NCBI GenBank assembly: GCA_964586145.1
Contig: CAZPHH010000066.1
Span: forward strand, 1-28,200
Direction: 5' to 3'
Length of the DNA: 28,200 bases
DNA from: JAFGJQ01 sp964586145
GTDB taxonomy: Bacteria > Planctomycetota > Phycisphaerae > UBA1845
Positions 15,419 through 23,620 of the stretch are shown piece by piece; positions within the stretch are counted from its first letter, which is position 1; every line of letters begins with the position of its first letter. Made by a program: the position numbers and the translations under genes. The notes beneath the pieces were generated by a model. That model ran no database searches, was not told the DNA's origin, and was given only the letters and a program-made list of their open reading frames with translations.

Positions 15419-18400
15419 ATGCTTTCACTGCCTCATCGCATCACCCTTTTGCACCATTTGTCGTTACTGGCCGGTGTGGCCGCCTGCTTTGCGTGGACCG
15501 CGCCGACGGGTGCGGTGCAACCGGAAGCCTTCTCCGCGGGACCGGGCGCCAGACAAGTCAATGCGGACATCAACGGCGACGGCATGGTGAACCTGGACGA
15601 CTTCGTCATTCTGGCCGGATGCATGGCGGGTCCGGACGAGCACGTGCCGCCGCCCGGATGCATTTACGAGGAGTTCGCCGCTTCCGATCTGGACGACGAC
15701 GCAGACGTGGACCTGCGTGACTTCGCCCTGTTTGCGGAGCACTTCGCGCAACCCTTCCCGGACTGCAACGGGAACGGCATCCCGGACGACGTGGACATCG
15801 CCGAGGGAACGAGCCAGGACTGCAACGAGAACGGGGTCCCCGACGAGTGCGACATCGCGGACGGGACGAGCGAAGACTGCAACGGCAACGACGTGCCGGA
15901 CGAGTGCGACATCTCCGGTACGGTGATGGACCCCAACCTGATTCACCGCTACCGCTTCGACGGGACGGCGGCGGACTCGATGGGCGGGGGCGATGCAGTG
16001 CTGTACGGCGGCGCGACGCTGAGCGCGGACGCGCTGGTCCTGGACGGAGTCGACGGCTACGCGGAGCTGCCCATCGCGGGCACGATCGCCTCGCTGGATT
16101 CCTGCACGTTCGAGGCGTGGGTGCGATGGAACGGCGGCGGGACCTGGCAGCGGATATTTGACGTGGGCACGGCCACCAACAACTACTTCTTCCTTACACC
16201 CTTCTCGGGCAGCGAGGCTCGATCCGCCATCCGCACGCCGATGGTCGGCGAGCAGCAGATGCTGGCCGGTTCGGCCCTTCCCTCCGGCGGGGTGCTGACC
16301 CACGTCGCGGTGACAATCGACGACGCGACGAACACGGGCCGCCTGTACGTGGACGGCGTGCTGGCCGGCCCCACGGCGGAAAACACGAACGTGACGCTGC
16401 GCCCGTCCGACCTCGGCACCGGCGCGATTAGCTACCTGGGCAAGTCGTTCTGGCCGGACCCGTGCTTCAACGGGGAGATCGTGGAATTCCGCGTGTATGA
16501 TCGGGCGCTATCGGCGGCCGACCTGGCGCAGTCCTTCGCCTCGGGCCCGGACATCGCCGAGGCGGTAAGCCAGGACTGCAACACCAACGGGGTCCCCGAC
16601 GAGTGCGATATCGTTCCGAGCGAGGTGCTGGATGCGAACTTGGTGCATCGCTACCGTTTCAACGCGACGCCGGCGGATTCGATGGGCGGCGGCGACGCGG
16701 TGCTGTACGGCGGTGCGACGCTGAGCGCGGACGCGCTGGTCCTGGACGGGATCGACGGCCACGCAGAGCTCCCGATCGGTGACACGATCGCCTCGCTGGA
16801 TTCCTGCACGTTCGAGGCGTGGGTGCGCTGGAACGGCGGCGGGACGTGGCAGCGCGTATTCGACATCGGCACGGGAACGTCGAATTACATCTTCCTGACG
16901 CCCGGCGCCGGCGGCACCGCGATCGCGGCCATTCGCACGTGGGCGGCCGGAGATTCCGTCATGACAGCGCAAGGGTTGCTTCCCTCGGGTGGGGCGCTGA
17001 CGCATGTGGCGGTGACGATCGACGACGCGACGAACACCGGCCGATTGTACGTGGACGGCGCGCTGGCCGGTGCGCTGGCCGAGAATACGGACGTGGTGCA
17101 GCGCCCGTCGGACTTCGGGCCGGGCATCCTTGCGTATCTAGGCAAGTCGCTCTACGAGGCGGACCCCTACTTCCATGGTGAGATCGTGGAGTTCCGGGTG
17201 TACGATCGCGCGCTCTCCGCAGCGGATCTGGCCGACAGCCATGCGGCCGGTCCGGATCACGAGCTGTTGACGAGTGAAGACTGCAACACGAACGGGATTC
17301 CGGACGAGTGCGACATCGCGAGCGGGTTCTCGCAGGATTTGAACGGCAACGGCGTTCCCGATGAGTGCGAGGCGGAGGACTGCAACGGCAACGGCATCCC
17401 GGACCATCTGGATATCGCCGGGATTCTGATCCACGACGCATTGCGCCACCGATACACCTTCCGATCGGGCATGCGGGACCTTGTGGGCGACGCGCACGGC
17501 ACGGCGGTGAACGGTGCGTACACGGTGGACGGCACGCTCGTGCTGGACGGAGTGGACGATTACGCCGAACTGCCGATCAGCGACACCGTGGCTGAGCTGG
17601 AGAGTGCGACGTTCGAGGCGTGGTTCATCTGGGACGGCAGCGCACAGTCGAACCTGTTCACGACGGGAGCCAGTTATCAGAAGTGGATGGGGTTCTCGCC
17701 GTACCATGAGGTGTACTGGACGGGGCCGCCCTGCCTGCAATTCACGGTTCACCCCGAGCCGGACTGGTGGCTCATCGGTTGGGGCCACACCGTGCAGCCG
17801 GAGACCGTCGCGCACGTGGCGTTTACCCTGGACGGCGACACCGACACGGCGCGGCTCTATCTGAATGGTCAGACGGTCTCCACAAGCACGACGTTCACGC
17901 AGTCCCCGGCGGATTTCGGCGCGACGACGCTTTCGTGGCTGGGGCGGTCGATGAGGCCGGCGGACGGTTACTTCCAGGGCAGGGTGCTGGAGTACCGGGT
18001 CTACGACGCGGCGCTGTCGCAGACGGAGATCGCGGACAGTTTCGCGGCCGGTCCCGACCACGGCGGCGCGAGCGAAGACTGCAACGAGAACGGGATTCCC
18101 GACGAGTGCGACATCGCGAGCGGGTTCTCGCAAGACCTGAACGGGAACGGTGTTCCGGACGAGTGCGAGCCGGCCGACTGCAACGGCAACGGGGTACCGG
18201 ACGACGTGGACATCGCCGAGGGGACGAGCCTGGACTGCAACGAAAACGAGGTCCCCGACGAATGTGACATCGCGGAGGGAACGAGTGAGGACTGCAACGG
18301 CAACGGCGTGCCGGACGAGTGCGACGTGGCGCAGCCGCCGCTTCCGGCCAGCGTCGTTCACCGGTACCGTTTCAACGAGAACGGAGACGACGCGGTTTCC

Positions 18401-19264
18401 GGGGCCCATGCCGTGTTGCTGAACGGGGCCTTCCTCTCCGATGGCGCCGTCGTGCTGGACGGCGTCAACGACATGGTGCAATTGCCCATCTCCGCGACAA
18501 TCGCCGGGCTGACCGACGTGACCTTTGAAGTATGGTTTGTCTGGGAAGAGGGCGACAGCGCCGCGGTGTTCACGAGTCAGACCAGTACGCAGAACCACCT
18601 GAACTTCTCCGTGAGCGGCAGCAGTTCGATGTTCTCGATCAGGACGCCGGAAATCGACGCCCAGTCGCTCTTCGGGGGCGGCATCACCTCCGGCCAATTG
18701 ACCCATGCCGCGATCACCATCGACCCGGGAAGCACTTTCGGACGCCACTACTTGAATGGAATTCCCGGACCCTTCAATACCGGCATGACGCTGACGCCGT
18801 CCGATCTCGGCGCCGGCACGAATACTCTGCTCGGTCGATCCGTGTTCAGTTGGGCGCCTTACTTCAAGGGGATCATCAGCGAGTTTCGGATATACACCGA
18901 AGCACTGAGCGCGCAGGAGGTGCTGGCCAGTTACGAAGCCGGTCCTGACGCAGGCAGCGGTAGCCGGGACTGCAACGAGGATGGGGTTCCGGACGAGTGC
19001 CAGCTTGAGGACAACGACTGCAACGAGAACGGCATTCCGGACGAGTGCGACATCGCGAGTGGGTTCTCGCAGGACCTGAACGAAAACGGCATTCCCGACG
19101 AGTGCGAGGAATGGCGGGTCCCGGGCTCAGCCTGGCCGAACCGAAAGAGTGCGGGCGGTTTGGCGCATCGTCGGATTCGCCCAGGCCGGCGGGGAGGTCC
19201 GCGATCGCCAGACCCGTGTCCGATCGAAGCGACGGCCCGGGGTGCAGGAGCGGCCTTTGGCTGA
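15419..19264 (+). CDS. Secreted multidomain protein: dockerin-like pair, 15 Asp/Asn repeats, four LamG domains
   Basis: 1281 residues; AAGGAG lies 9 bases before the ATG. A signal peptide covers about residues 1-35. Residues 47-106 hold a duplicated EF-hand-like pair (DINGDGMVNLDDFVIL and DLDDDADVDLRDFALF), as in dockerin type I. Then come 15 copies of a D(C/L)NxNGxPDECD repeat, probably calcium-binding, arranged in runs of three, one, three, five and three. Between the runs lie four concanavalin-like LamG/laminin-G-type domains at about 171-376, 405-612, 670-879 and 974-1176. Each has HRYRF at its start, a VxLDGxxxxxELPI strand, a TFEAWxxW strand and an EFRxYxxALS end. Such domains commonly bind carbohydrate or other surface ligands; no catalytic domain is seen. 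The last 50 or so residues are Arg/Pro/Gly-rich and unlike the rest, perhaps read-through into former intergenic DNA. Confidence 0.92.
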   Translation: MLSLPHRITLLHHLSLLAGVAACFAWTAPTGAVQPEAFSAGPGARQVNADINGDGMVNLDDFVILAGCMAGPDEHVPPPGCIYEEFAASDLDDDADVDLRDFALFAEHFAQPFPDCNGNGIPDDVDIAEGTSQDCNENGVPDECDIADGTSEDCNGNDVPDECDISGTVMDPNLIHRYRFDGTAADSMGGGDAVLYGGATLSADALVLDGVDGYAELPIAGTIASLDSCTFEAWVRWNGGGTWQRIFDVGTATNNYFFLTPFSGSEARSAIRTPMVGEQQMLAGSALPSGGVLTHVAVTIDDATNTGRLYVDGVLAGPTAENTNVTLRPSDLGTGAISYLGKSFWPDPCFNGEIVEFRVYDRALSAADLAQSFASGPDIAEAVSQDCNTNGVPDECDIVPSEVLDANLVHRYRFNATPADSMGGGDAVLYGGATLSADALVLDGIDGHAELPIGDTIASLDSCTFEAWVRWNGGGTWQRVFDIGTGTSNYIFLTPGAGGTAIAAIRTWAAGDSVMTAQGLLPSGGALTHVAVTIDDATNTGRLYVDGALAGALAENTDVVQRPSDFGPGILAYLGKSLYEADPYFHGEIVEFRVYDRALSAADLADSHAAGPDHELLTSEDCNTNGIPDECDIASGFSQDLNGNGVPDECEAEDCNGNGIPDHLDIAGILIHDALRHRYTFRSGMRDLVGDAHGTAVNGAYTVDGTLVLDGVDDYAELPISDTVAELESATFEAWFIWDGSAQSNLFTTGASYQKWMGFSPYHEVYWTGPPCLQFTVHPEPDWWLIGWGHTVQPETVAHVAFTLDGDTDTARLYLNGQTVSTSTTFTQSPADFGATTLSWLGRSMRPADGYFQGRVLEYRVYDAALSQTEIADSFAAGPDHGGASEDCNENGIPDECDIASGFSQDLNGNGVPDECEPADCNGNGVPDDVDIAEGTSLDCNENEVPDECDIAEGTSEDCNGNGVPDECDVAQPPLPASVVHRYRFNENGDDAVSGAHAVLLNGAFLSDGAVVLDGVNDMVQLPISATIAGLTDVTFEVWFVWEEGDSAAVFTSQTSTQNHLNFSVSGSSSMFSIRTPEIDAQSLFGGGITSGQLTHAAITIDPGSTFGRHYLNGIPGPFNTGMTLTPSDLGAGTNTLLGRSVFSWAPYFKGIISEFRIYTEALSAQEVLASYEAGPDAGSGSRDCNEDGVPDECQLEDNDCNENGIPDECDIASGFSQDLNENGIPDECEEWRVPGSAWPNRKSAGGLAHRRIRPGRRGGPRSPDPCPIEATARGAGAAFG
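15944..17262 (+). repeat. Recent tandem duplication of the LamG-1/LamG-2 unit
   Basis: The first unit (from 15944) and the second (from 16646) match at a constant offset of 702 bases through the first 400 bases, with long identical blocks, for example those starting at 16013/16715 and 16088/16790. By the end of the unit the offset is 705, so a single codon was gained or lost. LamG domains 3 and 4 are far more diverged. Confidence 0.88.
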
Positions 19265-19289
19265 ATGTGCCGGGATCGATCCAGGGGAA

Positions 19290-19349
19290 GACCGGCTGGA
19301 AAGCCGGTCCCACAGCGGAAGCCGGTCCCACAGCGGAGGCCGGTCCCAC
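19290..19349 (-). repeat. GTGGGACCGGCT hairpin array, copy B
   Basis: Read on the minus strand, two 18-base units (GTGGGACCGGCCTCCGCT and GTGGGACCGGCTTCCGCT) are followed by the terminal unit with hairpin GACCGGCT-TTCC-AGCCGGTC (19309-19290). It sits between the convergent 3' ends of the LamG gene and fusA. It could act in 3'-end formation or as an mRNA stability element, as REP sequences do. Confidence 0.9.
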
Positions 19350-19372
19350 AGAAGGGAACGGACGGCGCGGCG

Positions 19373-21472
19373 TCATCGTGTTCGCGATTTCTCGCGCTGC
19401 TCGGCCTTGGCGGCCTCGATGACTTCCTGCTGGACGCCGGCGGGAGTGCGGCGGTAGGCCTTGAAGGCCATGGAGAACGTGCCCTTGCCCTGCGTGCAGG
19501 AGCGAACGTCGGTTGCGTAGCCGAACATGTTGGCCAGCGGCACCTCGGCGTTGATGACGGTGTTGGGGCCCTTCATCTCCGTGCCCAGGATAATCCCCCG
19601 GCGGGCGGACAGGCTGCCGCTCACCGTGCCCTGGTACTCCGTGGGCACCTCGACCTCGACCTCCATGATCGGCTCGAGCAATGCCGGCCGGGCCCGCAAG
19701 AACGCCTCCTTGAAGGCGTCACGCGCGCAGATCTGGAACGCCAGGTCCGACGAGTCCACCGCGTGCGACGAACCGTCCTCCAGCACCATCCGGACCCGCA
19801 CCACCTCGAAGCCGGCCAGCGGACCCTTCGCCCGGGCCATCTGAAAGCCCTTGTCCACCGATGGGATGTATTCCGTCGGGATCCGGCCGCCCGTCACCTT
19901 GTTCTCGAACACGTACTCGTGCGCGGCATCGTCGGCCAGCGGGACCAGCCGGCCCTTCACGTGGGCGTATTGTCCGGCGCCGCCGGTCTGCTTCTTGTGC
20001 CGGTAGTCGAACGAGACCTCTGCCGTCGGGGCCTCGCGATACGCCACCTTCGGCGCGCCCACCACCAGGTTCGCCTTGAACTCGCGACGGGCCCGCTCCA
20101 CGTACACGTCCAGATGCAGCTCGCCCATGCCGGAGATCAGTGTTTCGTTCGTCTCCTCGTCGTGGCGGACGTGGAACGTGGGGTCTTCCTTGCAAAACCG
20201 GCTGAACGCCCTGGACATGGCGTCGCGGTCCTTGTTGCTTACCGGGCGGACGGCCAGCGCAATCACCGGCTCCGCCACGTGCATCCGCTCCAGCGAGAGA
20301 CGGATGCCGGGGTCGCACAACGTGTCGCCGGAGACGCAGTCCACGCCCATGATGGCGACGATGTCACCGGCCCGGGCGCTCTCCAGGTCCTCTCGCTCGT
20401 CCGCGTGGATTCGCAGAATGCGGCCGACCCGCTGCTTCCTGCCGGTTCGAGAGTTCACGTATTGCCCGCTCTTGACCAGCGTGCCCTCGTAGATTCGCAG
20501 GTACGTCACCTGGCCGAACGGCTCGTCGACCAGCTTGAACGCCATGGCCACCACCGGGCCGTCCGGATCGGCGGTGACGGTGATCTCCGCCCCGTCGTTC
20601 TGGTTGTCGCTGGCGTAGGCCACGCGGTCCAGCGGCGACGGCAGATACTTCGCCACGCCGTCCAGCAGCAACTGCACGCCGATGTTGCGATACGCGGAAC
20701 CCACGAATACCGGCGTAATCTCCCGGGCCAGCGTCGCGCCGCGAACCGCCGCGTGGATCAGGGCCTCGTCCGGCTCGCGGTCTTCGAGCATCGCTCCCAT
20801 AAGGTCGTCGTCGTACAGGCTGAGCGTATCGAGCATGCCGTGGCGGGCCCGCCTGGCCTCGTCCTGTAGTTCGACGGGGATCGGCGCGATCCGTACCGTT
20901 TCGCCCTGGGCGCCGTCAAAGTAGACCGCCTTCATGCGGACCAGGTCTATCACGCCGCGAAGGGATTCGCCCGTGCCGATCGGAATCTGCATGGCCACCG
21001 CCACGTGGCCGAGCTTGGACTCCATCTCCGCCACCACGCGGGCCGGGTCGGCCCCCACGCGGTCCATCTTGTTGATGAACGCGATGCGGGGCACGCGGTA
21101 CCGCTTCATCTGCCGGTCCACCGTGATGGATTGCGACTGCACGCCGCCCACGGCGCAAAGCACCAGCACCACGCCGTCCAGCACGCGCAGCGACCGCTCC
21201 ACCTCCACGGTGAAGTCCACGTGGCCGGGGGTGTCGATGACGTTGATCTCCGTGCCCTTCCAGGAAACGGTCGTGGCGGCGCTTTTGATGGTGATCCCGC
21301 GCTCGCGCTCGAGGTCCATGAAGTCCATCGTGGCCCCGCCGTCGCCGCCCTTCACCTCGCGCATGCGATGAATCTTGCCGGCGTAGAACAGCATCCGCTC
21401 CGTCAGCGTCGTCTTGCCCGAATCGATGTGGGCACTGATCCCGATATTCCGAACCTGCGCCAGCCGTTGCAT
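19373..21472 (-). CDS. fusA: Elongation factor G (EF-G1, mitochondrial-like type)
   Basis: 699 residues; GTPase that drives ribosomal translocation. G1 loop AHIDSGKT (residues 14-21), the switch I segment ERERGITIKSAATT, G3 DTPGHVD and G4 NKMD are all present. The later domains follow in order, ending with EYQGTVSGSLSARRGII and the C-terminal MFGYATDVRSCTQGKGTFSM. The G1 loop reads HIDSGKTTLTER rather than HIDAGKTTTTER as in E. coli EF-G. This form is typical of mitochondrial EF-G1 and of the related group in spirochaetes, planctomycetes and deltaproteobacteria. The start at 21472 puts MQRLAQVRNIGI directly before G1, as in the family. The usual neighbours rpsL, rpsG and tuf are absent, so this is a stand-alone copy; a second EF-G may exist elsewhere. 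Confidence 0.95.
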   Translation of the reverse strand: MQRLAQVRNIGISAHIDSGKTTLTERMLFYAGKIHRMREVKGGDGGATMDFMDLERERGITIKSAATTVSWKGTEINVIDTPGHVDFTVEVERSLRVLDGVVLVLCAVGGVQSQSITVDRQMKRYRVPRIAFINKMDRVGADPARVVAEMESKLGHVAVAMQIPIGTGESLRGVIDLVRMKAVYFDGAQGETVRIAPIPVELQDEARRARHGMLDTLSLYDDDLMGAMLEDREPDEALIHAAVRGATLAREITPVFVGSAYRNIGVQLLLDGVAKYLPSPLDRVAYASDNQNDGAEITVTADPDGPVVAMAFKLVDEPFGQVTYLRIYEGTLVKSGQYVNSRTGRKQRVGRILRIHADEREDLESARAGDIVAIMGVDCVSGDTLCDPGIRLSLERMHVAEPVIALAVRPVSNKDRDAMSRAFSRFCKEDPTFHVRHDEETNETLISGMGELHLDVYVERARREFKANLVVGAPKVAYREAPTAEVSFDYRHKKQTGGAGQYAHVKGRLVPLADDAAHEYVFENKVTGGRIPTEYIPSVDKGFQMARAKGPLAGFEVVRVRMVLEDGSSHAVDSSDLAFQICARDAFKEAFLRARPALLEPIMEVEVEVPTEYQGTVSGSLSARRGIILGTEMKGPNTVINAEVPLANMFGYATDVRSCTQGKGTFSMAFKAYRRTPAGVQQEVIEAAKAEQREKSRTR

Positions 21473-22019
21473 GGCCTGTGTCTTCCTGCTACGGAACCCA
21501 TGGCCGGGATCCTGCACCGGACCCACCGGCCTACGTGACAACTCGCACACTCCAACCGCCCCGAATCGAGGGACGGCGGGTTCGAGCCGCCTGAACTCCT
21601 CACTCGGACTGGGGAAACGCTTGTCGAGAATCGCGGCCGAGACCGTTGGACTCCCGGCCGGCACGGAGATTCACTTCCAACCCCGTCGGAGAAAGAGTAC
21701 GTCAGAGCCCCAGAAGTTTCAAGTTAAATCCCCGCGGGGGTTGAGTTTCCCGGCCCTGTGTTATACGGACGTTCCGCCCCCGGGCACGTCGTGGCCTCCG
21801 GTTGGTGGTAAGCGCAAAGCGGTCGCGCAAAAAGCGCAGAGGACAGGGACAACGACTCGTGGACGGGGAGTCCCCGGGAACGTCGGGCCCGTACTGTCTC
21901 GGCCCAACCGGATAGATAGGCGTACAGGAAGGATGGTCGTACAGTCCAGCTTTAAGCGGTGGCGGGGGGGGTCAAGTACTTGTTTCAAAATAGATTAGGA
22001 CGTCTCCTGGCTCGGCTGC
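21473..22019. other. Divergent intergenic region between fusA and the toxin operon
   Basis: About 550 bases without a gene. A tentative fusA promoter on the minus strand is TTGAAA (21722-21717) with TACTCT (21699-21694), 17-base spacing, which would leave a leader of over 200 bases. A CCCCGCGGGG palindrome stands at about 21731-21740. Nothing else is recognised. A tRNA-like T-arm near 21575 fails on pairing. Confidence 0.35.
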
Positions 22020-22061
22020 TTGTCGAGGGGATTTTTTGTGTGTACAATTTCCGCACACACA
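22020..22061 (+). promoter_or_regulatory. Promoter and candidate operator of the four-gene toxin operon
   Basis: TTGTCG (22020-22025) and TACAAT (22043-22048) are exactly 17 bases apart. A dyad with 7-bp arms, TGTGTGT at 22037-22043 and ACACACA at 22055-22061 (11-base spacer), straddles the -10. This is a natural place for autorepression by the ribbon-helix-helix-like product of the first gene. That link is inference from position. Confidence 0.62.
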
Positions 22062-22076
22062 CCGGAGGAAGTGAAG

Positions 22077-22286
22077 ATGCCCACGAGGGGTAGACCAAGA
22101 AGGGATCGGCTGCAGCGACGCGAAGGGCGGCTGGATGTACGCGTCAACCCGTCCGAGAAAGAAACATTCAAGTTGGCGGCGGAGAATGCGGGGCAGGATC
22201 TGTCGGTCTGGATTCGGATTCAGCTCCATCATGCGGCAAAACGCGAACTGGGAGAAGTCGAAGCCGGCTTGAAGGATGAGCAATGA
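22077..22286 (+). CDS. Small ribbon-helix-helix-like DNA-binding protein
   Basis: 69 residues. A very basic N-terminus (PTRGRPRRDRLQRREGR) leads into RLDVRVNPSEKETFKLAAEN and then AGQDLSVWIRIQLHHAA. This has the beta-strand, helix, turn and helix layout of ribbon-helix-helix proteins such as the DUF1778, ParD and MobC groups. GGAGG lies 8 bases before the ATG at 22077, which fixes the start. It is the first of four overlapping genes, and its ATG-proximal dyad (22037-22061) is a likely binding site. It could be the operon's autoregulator, possibly working with the toxin-antitoxin pair at the end of the operon. A direct antitoxin role is possible but not shown. Confidence 0.7.
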   Translation: MPTRGRPRRDRLQRREGRLDVRVNPSEKETFKLAAENAGQDLSVWIRIQLHHAAKRELGEVEAGLKDEQ

Positions 22287-22696
22287 GCACGAAACCCACG
22301 CCGATTGCGCTCGTCGTATGTGACAACATCTACCAGGAGCCGGGCGGAAAGACAGCGCTGGTCGGACTGTTCAACAACATCAATGCCAGAAAGCTCCCGG
22401 TCCGCCACGCACGGATGGTCGTCTTTGCATCCGTTACCGACTTGAGGCCCGGATCGAAGGCGAGACTGGAAATCGTTCATGGAGAGTCGGAGAAGGTTGT
22501 GGTCCGTCTGGAGGGGCCCTTCCCAAAGGAGGCAGATCCGGTCAGTGTTGTCGATTTCAATTTCGTCCTCAACAACCTTGTCTTTGAGGAAGATGGCACC
22601 CATTACATCCGTTTCTGGGTGAATGACTATCTGATCGTGATGCGACCTTTCGAGGTGCGAGTCATCCCGGAAAGGCAGGAACCGCATGGCCAATGA
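22283..22696 (+). CDS. DUF6941-like protein of unknown function
   Basis: 137 residues. It begins with PTPIALVVCDNIYQEPGGKTA, continues with LVGLFNNINARKLPV and a beta-rich middle, and ends VNDYLIVMRPFEVRVIPE. The start (ALxVCDxIYxxxxxGKxxLxGxF) and the Phe/Pro-rich strands resemble the uncharacterised DUF6941 family, predicted to be an all-beta fold. I recognise this by eye only. No signal peptide or membrane helix is present, so it is cytoplasmic. Its ATG overlaps the upstream TGA by four bases (ATGA) and its end overlaps the next gene by 11 bases, so it is fully embedded in the operon. No function is known to me. Confidence 0.65.
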   Translation: MSTKPTPIALVVCDNIYQEPGGKTALVGLFNNINARKLPVRHARMVVFASVTDLRPGSKARLEIVHGESEKVVVRLEGPFPKEADPVSVVDFNFVLNNLVFEEDGTHYIRFWVNDYLIVMRPFEVRVIPERQEPHGQ

Positions 22697-22898
22697 ATCG
22701 ATGACCCTGATTCCGAGCGCTTCCGTAAACGCGGAAGAACTCGGAACGCAGACCGTCTATGAGCGACGCTCGGAGACCATCTGTCAGTCCGAGGATGTTT
22801 CGACGGCAGACCAGATGGGCATCGTCGAGAGATCCGGTACGCTGGAGTTCTGGGAGGATCCGGCAGAAGACGTTTATGATCCGGATGACGGGGGATGA
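22686..22898 (+). CDS. Small acidic protein, probable antitoxin partner of the MazF-like toxin
   Basis: 70 residues, strongly acidic, especially at the end (LEFWEDPAEDVYDPDDGG). It lies directly upstream of the PemK/MazF-like gene and overlaps it by four bases (ATGA), the standard antitoxin-toxin layout. The C-terminal aromatic and acidic stretch resembles the toxin-binding tails of MazE-like antitoxins, which fold onto the toxin. No clear DNA-binding fold can be seen at its N-terminus, so DNA binding may instead be supplied by the ribbon-helix-helix-like product of the first gene. The ATG at 22686 has AGGA close upstream. Called antitoxin from context and composition, not from a recognised family. 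Confidence 0.6.
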   Translation: MANESMTLIPSASVNAEELGTQTVYERRSETICQSEDVSTADQMGIVERSGTLEFWEDPAEDVYDPDDGG

Positions 22899-23242
22899 CG
22901 CTTCAGGCAGGCGAAATCGTCCTCCTGCAGTATCCGTTCACGGATACAAGCGGCATCAAGCTGCGGCCCGCGCTGATCGTTTCTGCCGACAGGTTCAATC
23001 GCGGTGAAGACCTGATCGCGGTTCCCATCAGTTCACGCGTGATTCCTGACGACGCGTACGGGTTTGTGATCGCGGAGACCGATGCCTTCTTTCCGCAAAC
23101 CGGATTGAGGTGTTCATCCTCGGTGAAGTGGACAAAACCCATGACGATCAGCAGACTCGTCATCAAGAGCAGGAAAGGCAGCGTCCCGGCGCCGGTGCTG
23201 GACGCCATCAGAGCGAAGATACGACTCCTCTTCACCTCGTAA
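22895..23242 (+). CDS. PemK/MazF-family toxin (probable mRNA interferase)
   Basis: 115 residues, the usual length. The family pattern is visible: GEIVLLQYPFTDTSGIKLRP, then ALIVSADRFNRGEDLIAVPI, a TGLRCSSSVKW strand and SRLVIKSRKGSVPAPVLDAI near the end. PemK/MazF toxins cut RNA at short sequences and slow growth when freed from their antitoxin. The conserved N-terminal Arg (in LRPALI) and the Ser/Thr-rich central strand are retained, so it may be active. It is the last gene of the operon and is translationally coupled to the acidic protein. The base composition of this four-gene block appears less GC-rich than that of its neighbours, in line with transfer as a unit. Confidence 0.88.
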   Translation: MTLQAGEIVLLQYPFTDTSGIKLRPALIVSADRFNRGEDLIAVPISSRVIPDDAYGFVIAETDAFFPQTGLRCSSSVKWTKPMTISRLVIKSRKGSVPAPVLDAIRAKIRLLFTS

Positions 23243-23514
23243 ACACCGTTCCATCTGCACTCGCCACCGGAAACGCTGGAGGACGGGCAGCGGGACGGGT
23301 TTCCGGCCGGGGCCGACCTGGTGGAGTGCTTCGGGCCGGGGCCGCGGGTGATGGAGGCGATGGCGGATGGCCCCATGCCTGGCGGCTTTTCTGGTGGCGC
23401 GGAACGGCGTCGGAGAGCGTGGGGGGAGTGAATACTTAGCATGACGCGGGCTTTGGAGCACAGATACGGGCACGGTGAGCGGGATCGGCGTGACGGGGCG
23501 GATCCTACAACGGG
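23243..23514. other. Intergenic region with a possible gene remnant
   Basis: No intact gene. In one plus-strand frame, about 23254-23431 reads as a protein-like fragment (FHLHSPPETLEDGQRDGFPA, then GADLVECFGPG and ending RRRRAWGE before a TGA). It has no start or ribosome-binding site. It may be the tail of a decayed gene left by the same event that brought the toxin operon. I cannot name the family. Confidence 0.3.
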
Positions 23515-23543
23515 TTGAGGGCGGCGGCGGGCTCCGGTATTCT
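23515..23543 (+). promoter_or_regulatory. Promoter of the NfnAB-type operon
   Basis: TTGAGG (23515-23520) and TATTCT (23538-23543) are exactly 17 bases apart, upstream of the first gene of the pair. The leader would be about 70 bases. Confidence 0.5.
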
Positions 23544-23620
23544 GATGCGATTCGGCGGATTCGAACGGCCGGGCCGGACGCCCGGTCGCAATGACATCCG
23601 GCACGGAGACCCATGCAAGC

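Noticed and set aside
15770..19110. Regularly repeated short DNA motifs (GACTGCAACG-like) that might suggest a CRISPR array
   Set aside because: They are in one open frame and encode the Asp/Asn calcium-type repeats; spacing is irregular and the intervals are coding.
21573..21592. GGCGGGTTCGAGCCGCC, reminiscent of a tRNA T-arm
   Set aside because: With the TTCGA loop in its proper place the stem mismatches at its second pair, and no D-arm, anticodon arm or acceptor stem fits around it.
23254..23431. Possible methyltransferase-like or other gene tail after the toxin gene
   Set aside because: It is protein-like but has no start, no ribosome-binding site and no motif; kept only as a possible remnant.
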